Origin: Oscillospiraceae bacterium
Lineage (GTDB): Bacteria; Bacillota; Clostridia; Oscillospirales; Oscillospiraceae
Direction of reading: 5' to 3'
DNA: 64,000 nucleotides
Assembly (NCBI GenBank): GCA_017397565.1
Contig: JAFQIL010000004.1
Location: 1-64,000, forward strand
This document shows, in pieces, positions 50,047 through 56,901 of this stretch. The translations under genes were made by a program, and so were the position numbers. How positions within the stretch are numbered: the first letter of the stretch is position 1; each line of letters starts with the position of its first letter. Under the pieces are notes generated by a model that was not told the origin of the DNA, did no database searches, and worked only from the letters and a program-made list of their open reading frames with translations.

Positions 50047-50075
50047 AGTATAGCATATCGACTCAAAACCGTCAA
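50047..50075 (-). promoter_or_regulatory. promoter of the ABC-F leader
   Basis: Minus-strand TTGACG (50070-50075), 17 bases, TATACT (50047-50052). Confidence 0.85.
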
Positions 50076-50129
50076 GTTCTAGATTGGTATCTCAAATTAT
50101 TTGTATACAAGGTAATAATGTAGCAGTGC

Positions 50130-50175
50130 AAGGTGGCTTCGGTGGTTCGAATCCCTCATGCTGAAGTTTTGCATC
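50130..50175. repeat. tRNA 3'-half relic
   Basis: GGTGGTTCGAATCCCTCATG followed by GTTTTGCATCCATGG. The same CGAATCC.TCATG...GTTTTGCATCCATG string occurs at 54500-54535. It contains a T-loop-like GTTCGAATCC but no cloverleaf can be drawn around it. Confidence 0.5.
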
Positions 50176-50245
50176 CATGGAATTTGTGTGAGATTTTTGG
50201 GTATAAAAACAGGAAAACCGCTAGAGACTCTATCGGAGAGGATAA

Positions 50246-50331
50246 ACTTCTTCACTATTCACTATTACTTATTGCTTTCCAAAAATCGCCGGGGGGATTT
50301 AGTGAAGAGTGAATAGGTAATAGTGAAGAAG
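50246..50331. repeat. imperfect inverted repeat of TTCACTATT words
   Basis: CTTCTTCACTATTCACTATT on the left and AATAGGTAATAGTGAAGAAG on the right pair imperfectly around GGCGATTT-containing bases. Its low-complexity backbone design parallels repeat family A. Confidence 0.6.
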
Positions 50332-50333
50332 TA

Positions 50334-50450
50334 AAAATCGCCAATCTTCTGTCGAAGATCGGCGATTTTTGGTGGGGGATGGTGGATTCGCTTTTCTGCG
50401 GAAGAGCCGCCTTTCGAATCCACCATCCAAATACCCATACCAAACCATTT
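50334..50450. repeat. tRNA-tail hairpin element, copy T2
   Basis: An AAAATCGCC...GGCGATTTT stem (50334-50370) leads into a left arm GGTGGGGGATGGTGGATTCG (50371-50390). That arm is identical to the reverse complement of the tRNA-Tyr 3' end at 54776-54795. After a small TTCTGCGGAA hairpin comes the right arm CGAATCCACCATCC (50415-50428), then AAATACCCATACCAAACC as in the other copies. Confidence 0.82.
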
Positions 50451-50509
50451 AGATGCCAACTTTATTTTTTGAAAAAAACAGGTATTTTTCTAATCCTCAA
50501 AAATATTTT

Positions 50510-51028
50510 CTATCGACCTCTGTATTCTTGCTTCAAGACCTCCGCCATGTCTTCCGGCGATTCCTGACAATCGTTTGCAAGCCACAATTTAATAATGGCA
50601 TTTAGACCGTTTCTGAAAAATTCAATATGATACTTGATGTTGCTATCAATATGTTCTTTTTCTGCTCGTTTCGTATCATATATCGAAATAAGGTGTTTAT
50701 CATCATAACACAGTTTGAAATAGGTTTTATAGAAGATCTGATTCTCCTTGATATGCGTAAACATCTTAAGTGCGCCACTACGCTCGTTGAAATAATCGTA
50801 ATCTGCAAACAGATCGCTGAACTCATTTTCGAGTTTTTCTCTCGTTTTATCGGCAAGATCGAATATATCAAGATAGTTTGCATAGAAGGTACTGCGGTTC
50901 AATTCTGTCATTTTAATGAGATCTGAAACAGTAATATCCTTAATTTCACGGGTTTGCAGTAGCTCTATAAACGCCTTTTCGATCTTCTCTTGCGACTCTC
51001 TGCGGCGTTTGTTGTTCTTTACGTTCAT
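50510..51028 (-). CDS. TetR/AcrR-family regulator
   Basis: The 172-residue protein has an N-terminal TetR helix-turn-helix (RRESQEKIEKAFIELLQT, ITVSDLIKMTELNRSTFYANY) and a short all-helical C-terminal domain of the TetR_C_7/DhaS-like kind (FRNGLNAIIKLWLAND). It is divergent from a two-gene membrane-protein operon. CCAACA(C/T)TTGT half-sites occur at 51046-51056 and 51088-51098, and an inverted copy lies at 51159-51169, all in the shared gap. It is likely the local repressor of that operon and of itself. The ligand is unknown. Confidence 0.9.
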   Translation of the reverse strand: MNVKNNKRRRESQEKIEKAFIELLQTREIKDITVSDLIKMTELNRSTFYANYLDIFDLADKTREKLENEFSDLFADYDYFNERSGALKMFTHIKENQIFYKTYFKLCYDDKHLISIYDTKRAEKEHIDSNIKYHIEFFRNGLNAIIKLWLANDCQESPEDMAEVLKQEYRGR

Positions 51029-51045
51029 AACAATTCTCCATTATT

Positions 51046-51169
51046 CCAACATTTGTGACAAAACTGATGATCGTGCTTTCGTTTAATCCAACACTTGTTG
51101 CTTAATTGTTGATTGTTTTGCTTTGGCAAAAATATTATACTACAAAAGCAATAAAAACACAAGTGTTGG
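51046..51169. promoter_or_regulatory. TetR operators and divergent promoter
   Basis: Sites CCAACATTTGT (51046-51056), CCAACACTTGT (51088-51098) and the inverted ACAAGTGTTGG (51159-51169) surround a plus-strand promoter TTGTTT (51113-51118), 17 bases, TATACT (51136-51141). The last site lies just past the expected transcription start, where bound repressor would block it. Confidence 0.7.
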
Positions 51170-51191
51170 TTTAATGAAAGGAGATTTTAAA

Positions 51192-51560
51192 ATGAAAAAG
51201 AGTAGTTTTGTTGCACTGATATCAGGAACTGTAAGCGGGGTGCTTTTCGCACTGGGTATGTGTATGGCACTTCTGCCTGAATGGAATGCATTCACAGAAG
51301 GGGTGATTTTCGGAGCCATTGGTATCGTGCTCAGTATTATCACGGCGCTTGTATGGTGCAAAATGGAAAATAAGAAGCTGCCGAGAATGCGTGGTAAAAA
51401 TCTGTTCCGTACTATTTATGCCGTCATTGCTGCTTTAGTGCTTGGTGTCGGTATGTGTATGTGTCTTGTGTGGGAGCAAATCATTTGGGGCACACTTGTC
51501 GGCTTGCTTGGCATCATTATGCTGATTGCTCTCATTCCGATGATCAAAGGCATCAAATGA
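51192..51560 (+). CDS. small four-segment membrane protein with internal duplication
   Basis: The ATG at 51192 follows AAAGGAGATTTTAAA; the longer frame from 51123 overlaps the promoter. The 122 residues contain four hydrophobic segments in two similar halves: SGVLFALGMCMALLPEW...GAIGIVLSIITALVW and ALVLGVGMCMCLVWEQ...GLLGIIMLIALIPM. The shared GMCM motif at the same place in both halves points to tandem duplication. I do not recognise a characterised family. It is TetR-controlled and coupled by an ATGA overlap to the next membrane protein, so the two may act together. Confidence 0.8.
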   Translation: MKKSSFVALISGTVSGVLFALGMCMALLPEWNAFTEGVIFGAIGIVLSIITALVWCKMENKKLPRMRGKNLFRTIYAVIAALVLGVGMCMCLVWEQIIWGTLVGLLGIIMLIALIPMIKGIK

Positions 51561-52372
51561 AAGCGTTAAATCTTGTAAGAAGCCCTTATGCAGGTCTTGT
51601 ATTTAATGCTGCTTATGCATTCGGCAACTGTATGATAGGTTTCTTTACACATTCGTGGTGGTTTATTACAGTAGGTGCGTATTATACCGTGCTTGCAATT
51701 ACAAGATTTTCTGTGTTGCAGATTAAACGAAAAGCAAGTGACAGTTATGATACCGAGCTTTTTGCACGGCGTTTTACAGGGGTTTTATTGGTTGTGCTTT
51801 CTTTCTGCATAGTAGGTGTGAACATAATGTCAGCAGTTAAAGACAGAGGCACCGCTTTTCACAAAATTGTAATGATTACCATTGCAGCGTACTCATTCAC
51901 GAAAATCACCATTTCAATTATCGGTATGGTGAAAATAAAACATTCCGCTTCCGCGGTATTAAAGACACTTCGTAATATATCACTCGCTGATGCGTGTGCT
52001 TCCATATACACAATGCAAAGATCAATGCTCGTGTCCTTTCCGGGGATGGAAGCGGTGGAAATCTTATTGTTAAACATGTTTACGGGAACAGCAGTATGGA
52101 TTATTGTTCTGTTTCTCGGGATCAATCTGATTGGAGGTAAATATATAGATATGGCTAAATCAAAAATTGCAAAGACAAATGAAAAAATCACTGAAGCAGT
52201 AACCGGCGGTTACAAGAAAATTGAAAAAGGTGTTGTAGGCGGATACAAAAAAATCGAGCAAGGTGTTGTTAGTGGTTACACCAAAATCGAAGATAAGTTT
52301 GTAGACGCTTACCTCACCAAAGACGGAGAAACCGTAGAGGAAGCAAAGGCAAGATTGAAGGGTAAAAAATAA
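51557..52372 (+). CDS. membrane protein with C-terminal 11-residue amphipathic repeats
   Basis: The 271 residues start at the ATG overlapping the previous stop codon. About six hydrophobic segments span residues 15-200. The hydrophilic tail then carries an 11-residue repeat: EAVTGGYKKIE, KGVVGGYKKIE, QGVVSGYTKIE, and DKFVDAYLTKDGET as a degenerate fourth, ending EEAKARLKGKK. Hendecads of this type form amphipathic helices that lie on membranes. The tail sequence is found attached to different proteins in Firmicutes, so it may be a modular membrane- or partner-binding segment. Molecular function is unknown. It is the second gene of the TetR-regulated operon. Confidence 0.78.
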   Translation: MKALNLVRSPYAGLVFNAAYAFGNCMIGFFTHSWWFITVGAYYTVLAITRFSVLQIKRKASDSYDTELFARRFTGVLLVVLSFCIVGVNIMSAVKDRGTAFHKIVMITIAAYSFTKITISIIGMVKIKHSASAVLKTLRNISLADACASIYTMQRSMLVSFPGMEAVEILLLNMFTGTAVWIIVLFLGINLIGGKYIDMAKSKIAKTNEKITEAVTGGYKKIEKGVVGGYKKIEQGVVSGYTKIEDKFVDAYLTKDGETVEEAKARLKGKK

Positions 52373-52395
52373 ATAGAACAAAGGGCAGACTTGAC

Positions 52396-52482
52396 AGTAT
52401 ATTGTGCCTACGGTACAGTGATATTTTCACTTCGTGAAAGTGATATGGAAACCTGCGGTTTCAGTGATATTATATTCGCCAC
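52396..52482. repeat. GTGATAT-spaced hairpin array, short copy
   Basis: TGTGCC-TAC-GGTACA, TTTCAC-TTC-GTGAAA and GAAACC-TGC-GGTTTC are separated by GTGATAT, as in the left half of 23436-23742. It lies directly after the hendecad gene. Confidence 0.75.
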
Positions 52483-52545
52483 CACAAATACCCATACCAA
52501 ACCCAAAACACCAGCCATTAAGGCTGGTGTCTTTGGTTTGGCGTT
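52483..52545. repeat. tRNA-tail element, terminator half only
   Basis: AAATACCCATACCAAACC and the CAAAACACCAGCC-ATTAA-GGCTGGTG stem match 47561-47615, followed by the same TTGAACTTAAT word. The tRNA-like arm has been lost or replaced by the GTGATAT array, joining two repeat families. Confidence 0.65.
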
Positions 52546-52635
52546 TTTGAACTTAATCTATATATAGAACTGTTGCGGATTGCAAAACTACTTATGCTTA
52601 CTTTCCAGACGGAAAAGAAAATCTTGCCATACACA

Positions 52636-52670
52636 AAAAAGCCCTGCCATTCCGAAGAACAGCAGGGCCA
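52636..52670 (-). terminator. terminator of the sigma/anti-sigma operon
   Basis: GCCCTGC (52641-52647) / GCAGGGC (52662-52668), followed on the minus strand by TTTTTTGTG, just past the anti-sigma gene. Confidence 0.82.
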
Positions 52671-52677
52671 TATACAA

Positions 52678-53709
52678 CTATTCAATTGGAATTGCTACTT
52701 CACCAATTTTAACTTCTACAACTTCATCTAAATTGGCTGGGAATTCCCATGTATAGTTGTGATAGCTGATCCCGTCGGTCAGGATATTTTCGCTACCTCC
52801 TCTGGCACCAATTTCCTGACCAGTGTTAAGCACGATCCATAGATTAAGCGCACTAGTGTCCAGAAGAAGGGCCCTGCCTTGGGAATCATATCGATAGAAT
52901 TGGAAAGCAAGGCCCGTATTGGAGAGCTTTATATTCGTCAGTACAATGGGGGTTTCTATCGCTTCGTTATCCTCCGAATAATAAAGTCCCATGACCTGAG
53001 TGTCGGGAAGTCTCCTTATATCCATTTTATTTCTATCTATAGAAAAGGTAAAATGCCACTCTCCTTCCGCCAACAGTGTACGATTATCAGTTTTGGGATT
53101 CTGTGAAAAATTCGTCATAGACAGAGTGAGCGTATAAGGTGGCTTCTCCGTCTGAGGTTCGTCCTTGACTGAATAATCACAATAGAATAGGAACAGAGCG
53201 GCTCCGTCTGCATCTAAGCCCCAAAAGCTATAGCTGGTTGTATAAAAAAGGCCCAAAATATCTTCTGCTGTTTCCGGTGCCAACTTTATTTGCGCTTCAT
53301 CAAACCCATATTCATCCTTTTTTGAGAACGCAGGCCCTTCTACCCGCAACAAAATGACAATGCTGCCGTCTCCCACGGTGGCAGAATCTACAGTTACTGT
53401 AACATCTTCGATCTTTTGGTTCAAATCGATTTTCTGGCTTAACCTGTCGATCACAGACGCGTGCGGATCGCTGATATCCTGTCCTGTGATCTCCTTCCAG
53501 TAGTAAGTGAACCAATTTTGAATACTGTCTCCATATTTACTTGCCATGAGACCTGCACCCATCAGAAACAATGCCAAAATTGCTGCAATCAGTACGACAA
53601 GAAAGCGTCGGCGGTAGGAAATGATACTGGAAAAGCTTGCTCTTTCACTGCGCTCCAAGATATCGTCATCAACTTCACTGAAGCTAGCATATAAAGCCTT
53701 GCTATCCAC
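52678..53709 (-). CDS. DUF4179-like membrane anti-sigma factor
   Basis: The 343 residues have a short cytoplasmic N terminus (about 1-33), one membrane segment (FLVVLIAAILALFLMGAGLM, about 36-55) and a 285-residue extracytoplasmic region with beta-rich blocks (VTVTVDSATVGDGSIVILLRVEG, GEWHFTFSID). This architecture and the linkage to an ECF-like sigma gene fit clostridial DUF4179 anti-sigma proteins. Its GTG start overlaps the sigma gene's end by eight bases, coupling translation. It would hold the sigma factor at the membrane until an envelope signal releases it; the signal is unknown. Confidence 0.8.
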   Translation of the reverse strand: MDSKALYASFSEVDDDILERSERASFSSIISYRRRFLVVLIAAILALFLMGAGLMASKYGDSIQNWFTYYWKEITGQDISDPHASVIDRLSQKIDLNQKIEDVTVTVDSATVGDGSIVILLRVEGPAFSKKDEYGFDEAQIKLAPETAEDILGLFYTTSYSFWGLDADGAALFLFYCDYSVKDEPQTEKPPYTLTLSMTNFSQNPKTDNRTLLAEGEWHFTFSIDRNKMDIRRLPDTQVMGLYYSEDNEAIETPIVLTNIKLSNTGLAFQFYRYDSQGRALLLDTSALNLWIVLNTGQEIGARGGSENILTDGISYHNYTWEFPANLDEVVEVKIGEVAIPIE

Positions 53710-54265
53710 TAAAGAATCCCTCCTTTATGAGATGCATTTTTAATTTCTTCCGTGTCCGACTCAAAATTACCAAGACATTATTTTCGGTAAGACCGTACCT
53801 TTTTGCGATCTCCCATACAGGCTCCGTGAAGAAGTAGCGACGTACAAAAATATTGCCGTCCCGACCAGGAAGTGCCCGGACAAATAGCCGGATGCATTGC
53901 TCCAGCTCCTTGGCTTCGTATTCACGCTCCACATCTGCCTCACCTGCAATGCACTCAGCAAGTTCATCCAGCACAAGGTTAATCTCTCCGCCGCCTCGCT
54001 TCTTTGCAGACCGGGCAATAAAACGGTTGAAAGAAAGATTGCGGGTAATCTTCGCCAGAAACATTTGAAGTATTTGCGGCTTCTGAGGAGGAATAGCGTT
54101 CCAGGCACTGAGCCAGGTGTCATTGACACATTCTTCAGAGTCTTCTGTGTTGTGTAGGATGTTGTTTGCTATAGCAAAACAATAATTACCGTATTTACGA
54201 TCAGTTTCCTTGATAGCATCTTCGTTCTTGTGCCAGTAAAGCTCTATAATTCGGTGATCTTCCAC
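53702..54265 (-). CDS. ECF-type RNA polymerase sigma factor
   Basis: The 187-residue sigma-70-family protein has region 2 (FAIANNILHNTEDSEECVNDTWLSAWNAIPP, split, with the usual acidic DSEECVND) and region 4 (ALPGRDGNIFVRRYFFTEPVWEIAKRYGLTENNVLVILSRTRKKL, split). The ATG at 54271 lies one base from the ribosome site AAAGGAGG, so the in-frame GTG at 54265, 7 bases away, is chosen. It is coupled to the downstream anti-sigma gene. Its own promoter could be self-recognised but I cannot identify it. Confidence 0.9.
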   Translation of the reverse strand: MEDHRIIELYWHKNEDAIKETDRKYGNYCFAIANNILHNTEDSEECVNDTWLSAWNAIPPQKPQILQMFLAKITRNLSFNRFIARSAKKRGGGEINLVLDELAECIAGEADVEREYEAKELEQCIRLFVRALPGRDGNIFVRRYFFTEPVWEIAKRYGLTENNVLVILSRTRKKLKMHLIKEGFFSG

Positions 54266-54459
54266 GATCATACCTCCTTTCAGATAGACGAAAGGTTCCT
54301 TCACCCTATAAGACAGAAATGATATAAATATCTTACAATTTTTTTCATTATAACACATATTTGCGTTCTGTCAAAAGCAAGGAAACATACGATCTGCTGC
54401 TTAATAATTGTACATTAGAGTTCCTTTTTATTTTGTACAAAAAGGCCTGTCTCCGCTGA

Positions 54460-54545
54460 GAAACCAGTGAAACCGACCCTCAAATGCTTGCGACCGTCGG
54501 CTCGAATCCATCATGTAGGCGTTTTGCATCCATGAAAATTGAGCG
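54460..54545. repeat. tRNA 3'-half relic, second copy
   Basis: GTCGGCTCGAATCCATCATG and GTTTTGCATCCATGAAA match the relic at 50130-50175 base for base over most of their length. The surrounding 54359-54459 stretch is AT-rich without a gene. Confidence 0.5.
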
Positions 54546-54586
54546 AAAATTTTGGGTTGCAGTCATTTAGACCACACGTGCTGGTG

Positions 54587-54731
54587 GGAGATGGTGGATT
54601 CGATCTGCATTTTCTTTCGCTTAGGGCGAAAGAAAATCATGGTATCGACCAGTGTTTGCACTGGTCGAAGCAATATGCCACAGGCATATTGCATTCGGAT
54701 TGTTCGAATCTCACCATCCAAATGCCCATAC
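54587..54731. repeat. tRNA-tail hairpin element, copy T3
   Basis: Left arm GGAGATGGTGGATTCG; inner hairpins ATTTTCTTTCGC/GCGAAAGAAAAT, TCGACCAGTG-TTTG-CACTGGTCGA and GCAATATGCC-ACAG-GCATATTGC; right arm CGAATCTCACCATCC (54705-54719) and AAATGCCCATACC. It abuts tail-to-tail the terminator of the real tRNA-Tyr gene. Confidence 0.82.
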
Positions 54732-54773
54732 CAAAACAAAAAACACCATCCATACGGATGGTGTTTTTTGTTT
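54732..54773 (-). terminator. terminator of the tRNA-Thr/Tyr operon
   Basis: AAAACAAAAAACACCATCC / GGATGGTGTTTTTTGTTTT is a near-perfect stem with T runs on both strands, placed at the CCA end of tRNA-Tyr. Confidence 0.85.
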
Positions 54774-54858
54774 TGGTGGGGGATGGTGGATTCGAACCAC
54801 CGAAGGCATAGCCAGCAGATTTACAGTCTGTCCCCTTTGGCCACTCGGGAAATCCCCC
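54774..54858 (-). tRNA. tRNA-Tyr (anticodon GTA)
   Basis: The 85-base class II tRNA has acceptor GGGGGAT/ATCCCCC with encoded CCA. The anticodon arm CAGA-CTGTAAA-TCTG gives GTA, with a long variable arm and T-arm GGTGG-TTCGAAT-CCACC. It is the second tRNA of a two-tRNA operon read leftward. Confidence 0.95.
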
Positions 54859-54887
54859 ATATTCTGTTGTTCCGTTCGATGTTTGGT

Positions 54888-54985
54888 TTGGAGCCGGTAG
54901 ACGGACTCGTTCAATCAAGGTGCGGCTCGGTCAAGCCCTCGCCGGCAACGCTCATCCGCGTTGCATTTTGATTTTCGAGTCAATA
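54888..54985. repeat. tRNA-tail hairpin element on tRNA-Thr, copy T4
   Basis: TTGGAGCCGGTAGACGGACT (54888-54907, then CG) duplicates the 3' end of tRNA-Thr at 55001-55022. From the T-loop break onward come AATCAA, GCAACGC-TCATC-GCGTTGC, TTGATT and CGAGTC, so ACTCG...CGAGT form outer arms around hairpins. It is the same design as the Tyr-type elements, built on a different tRNA. Confidence 0.75.
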
Positions 54986-55001
54986 ACTTGTCGATGCGGT
55001 T

Positions 55002-55077
55002 TGGAGCCGGTAGACGGACTCGAACCCCCGACCTACTGATTACAAATCAGTTGCTCTACCAACTGAGCTATACCGGC
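55002..55077 (-). tRNA. tRNA-Thr (anticodon TGT)
   Basis: The 76-base cloverleaf has acceptor GCCGGTA/TACCGGC, D-arm AGCTCAGTTGGTAGAGC, and anticodon arm CTGAT-TTGTAAT-ATCAG (TGT, reads ACA). The T-arm is CGGGGG-TTCGAGT-CCGTC and CCA is encoded. It is the first tRNA of the operon. Confidence 0.95.
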
Positions 55078-55097
55078 GTCTCGAACCGAACACGCTT

Positions 55098-55126
55098 ATT
55101 ATAGCGATGTGACTGCTGTTTGTCAA
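55098..55126 (-). promoter_or_regulatory. consensus promoter of the tRNA-Thr/Tyr operon
   Basis: Minus-strand TTGACA (55121-55126), 17 bases, TATAAT (55098-55103), 20 bases before tRNA-Thr. Confidence 0.93.
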
Positions 55127-55235
55127 GTATTATTTTCGCTTTTTGCAGAAAAAGAAATGGAATCACAGAGAATCGGAAATGCGGTGTTGTTTGCCACGGC
55201 GTTGTGTGATATATTAGTGAAAAAGAGGTGTTCTT

Positions 55236-55745
55236 ATGGCATATAAATTGGATCAAGACTTCTATCAAAGGCCCTGTTTGGCGGTTGCCAAGGCGCTGGT
55301 TGGTAAGCTTCTTGTGCGTCGTTTGCCGTCAGGAGAGCTTTTAAAGCTTCGTATTTCCGAAACGGAAGCCTATTGTGGGGAAGAAGATACTGCCTGTCAT
55401 GCCCACAAGGGCAGAACCAAGCGGACAGAGGTGATGTATCAGGTGGGTGGTACTATCTATGTCTACCTTTGCTACGGCATGCATTGGCTTTTGAATATTG
55501 TTACCGGGGAGGCAGAGACACCGGAAGCCGTTTTGATCCGGGCTTGTTTGGAGCAAAACGGTCCGGGCAAGCTCACCAAGACGCTTTCCGTTACCGGGGA
55601 GCTGAACCGGGGCAGCATTTGCGGTGAAGAGCTTTGGATCGAAGATGACGGCTATTCCTGCCATGTCGTAACCGACAAAAGGGTCGGCATCGGCTATGCC
55701 AGCCGGGAAGACCAAAATAGACTTTGGCGCTTCAAACTTCAATAA
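55236..55745 (+). CDS. DNA-3-methyladenine glycosylase (AAG/MPG family)
   Basis: This base-excision repair enzyme removes alkylated purines. The 169 residues are shorter than typical bacterial members (about 190-200). The core blocks are present: FYQRPCLAVAKALVGKLLVRR, ISETEAYCGEEDTACHA with the catalytic Glu, RTKRTEVMYQVGGTIYVYLCYGMHWLLNIVTG (trimmed), PEAVLIRA and GPGKLTKTL. The end is ADVGIGYA-like (DKRVGIGYASREDQNRLWRF). Monocistronic with a bidirectional terminator after it. Confidence 0.93.
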   Translation: MAYKLDQDFYQRPCLAVAKALVGKLLVRRLPSGELLKLRISETEAYCGEEDTACHAHKGRTKRTEVMYQVGGTIYVYLCYGMHWLLNIVTGEAETPEAVLIRACLEQNGPGKLTKTLSVTGELNRGSICGEELWIEDDGYSCHVVTDKRVGIGYASREDQNRLWRFKLQ

Positions 55746-55774
55746 AAAACGCAGGGCAATTTGCCCTGCGTTTT
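55746..55774. terminator. bidirectional terminator
   Basis: AAAACGCAGGGCAA-T-TTGCCCTGCGTTTT between convergent genes. Confidence 0.9.
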
Positions 55775-55778
55775 AACG

Positions 55779-56867
55779 TTATTTGTCCAGAATTTCAATG
55801 GGAACAGTAGCGATTTCCCGCTTTCCGTTCTGGGTGGTATCGAAGCTGATCACCTTGCCGTCAAAGGCAAACCGCACATGCAGATCGCAGCGCATATCGG
55901 TAGAATCCGGTGTAACCTCCGGCACAGCGAATACAATTTTCTTTTCTCCGGTTTCCAGGTTGATGCTCCACAGAGGACGGGTCATGTTGTTGGCGGGGGT
56001 GGGGTAGCCGTCACCGATGATGTATCTTCTGTCCGGGGTGATGATGCAGTGAATATCCCAGCGGCCAAAATCGTAGCAGGAGTATTCGCCGGTTTCCATG
56101 TTGATCTTGAACAGGTCCAGAGTTTCTTTGCCCAGTCTGCAGATCACAACAATATTATCCGGATCCAGCCAGTAATAGTGAGAAACGGTGACGCACTCCA
56201 GGATCGTCTTCATGCTGCCATCCATATGGACGGTGACAAGAGAAGTACCCCAGCGCTTACCCGGCTCCGGGAAATTCCGCACCAGCATCAAGAACTTGGT
56301 GGAATCCGGATTGAAGGTGATATGGTTCACCAGCAGCCGCTGGGAGCGGTCAAAGCCGGTGTCGTAAAGGGCATCCTGGGTCACGATCTGCCGGGAACCG
56401 CTGCCGTCCATGTTGACAAGCCAAACGCCGTCCTCTGTGACAGGAGCGCCTGCGTAGCCGTAACCGGGGCGAAATTCAAAGATACTGCCGAAGTCGATAC
56501 CAAGACCGTACTTGCCATCCGGGGAAATGGAAGCGCAGGCCCGGTCGGTGTAAACCTTTTCACCGGTCTTGAGATTGTGGGTCACCGTCTTGAAGCCACC
56601 TTCGTTGACGTTATAGATCACGGTATCGGGCAGGGTGGGGTGATACTGAAGCAGCGCACCCTGTTGGAAGTTCCATGCGGTGGTCTGCGCGAAGGGTGTA
56701 AAGACACCGTCATTCAAAATGCCAAGCTCTGCAACATCATTCACTTCCGGCAAACGATCCATAAAGGGAACTCGGTGAGCAAGATGGTCGTTTCCCTGAG
56801 AGGCGACCAAGTCATAATAGCCGAAGAAATAGTGATATCCGTCATTGGGAGAGATGATCTTAAACAT
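55779..56867 (-). CDS. beta-propeller protein, oligogalacturonate lyase/TolB-like
   Basis: The ATG at 56867 follows AAAAGGAGC; the frame extends upstream to 57023 inside ileS without a ribosome site. The 362 residues form repeated propeller blades (ASISPDGKYGLGIDF, ITFNPDSTKFLMLVRNF, ITPDRRYIIGDGYP, FDGKVISFDT). The opening MFKIISPNDGYHYFFGYYDL is a recognisable family start in gut Firmicutes and Bacteroidetes. Such proteins are often annotated oligogalacturonate lyase-like or WD40-like without proven activity. No signal peptide, so cytoplasmic. It follows ileS by 34 bases, an odd partner for a tRNA synthetase. Confidence 0.72.
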   Translation of the reverse strand: MFKIISPNDGYHYFFGYYDLVASQGNDHLAHRVPFMDRLPEVNDVAELGILNDGVFTPFAQTTAWNFQQGALLQYHPTLPDTVIYNVNEGGFKTVTHNLKTGEKVYTDRACASISPDGKYGLGIDFGSIFEFRPGYGYAGAPVTEDGVWLVNMDGSGSRQIVTQDALYDTGFDRSQRLLVNHITFNPDSTKFLMLVRNFPEPGKRWGTSLVTVHMDGSMKTILECVTVSHYYWLDPDNIVVICRLGKETLDLFKINMETGEYSCYDFGRWDIHCIITPDRRYIIGDGYPTPANNMTRPLWSINLETGEKKIVFAVPEVTPDSTDMRCDLHVRFAFDGKVISFDTTQNGKREIATVPIEILDK

Positions 56868-56901
56868 AATGATTGCTCCTTTTAAGAAAGATGATTTGAA
56901 A

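Noticed and set aside
50130..50175. functional tRNA gene
   Set aside because: Only a T-loop-like GTTCGAATCC is present. Acceptor, D and anticodon arms cannot be formed around it, and the same string recurs at 54500-54535 as a repeat.
54888..55022. attL/attR of an integrated element at tRNA-Thr
   Set aside because: A 22-base direct repeat of the tRNA end is present, but only about 90 bases lie between the copies with no integrase, and the enclosed DNA fits the hairpin-element design better.
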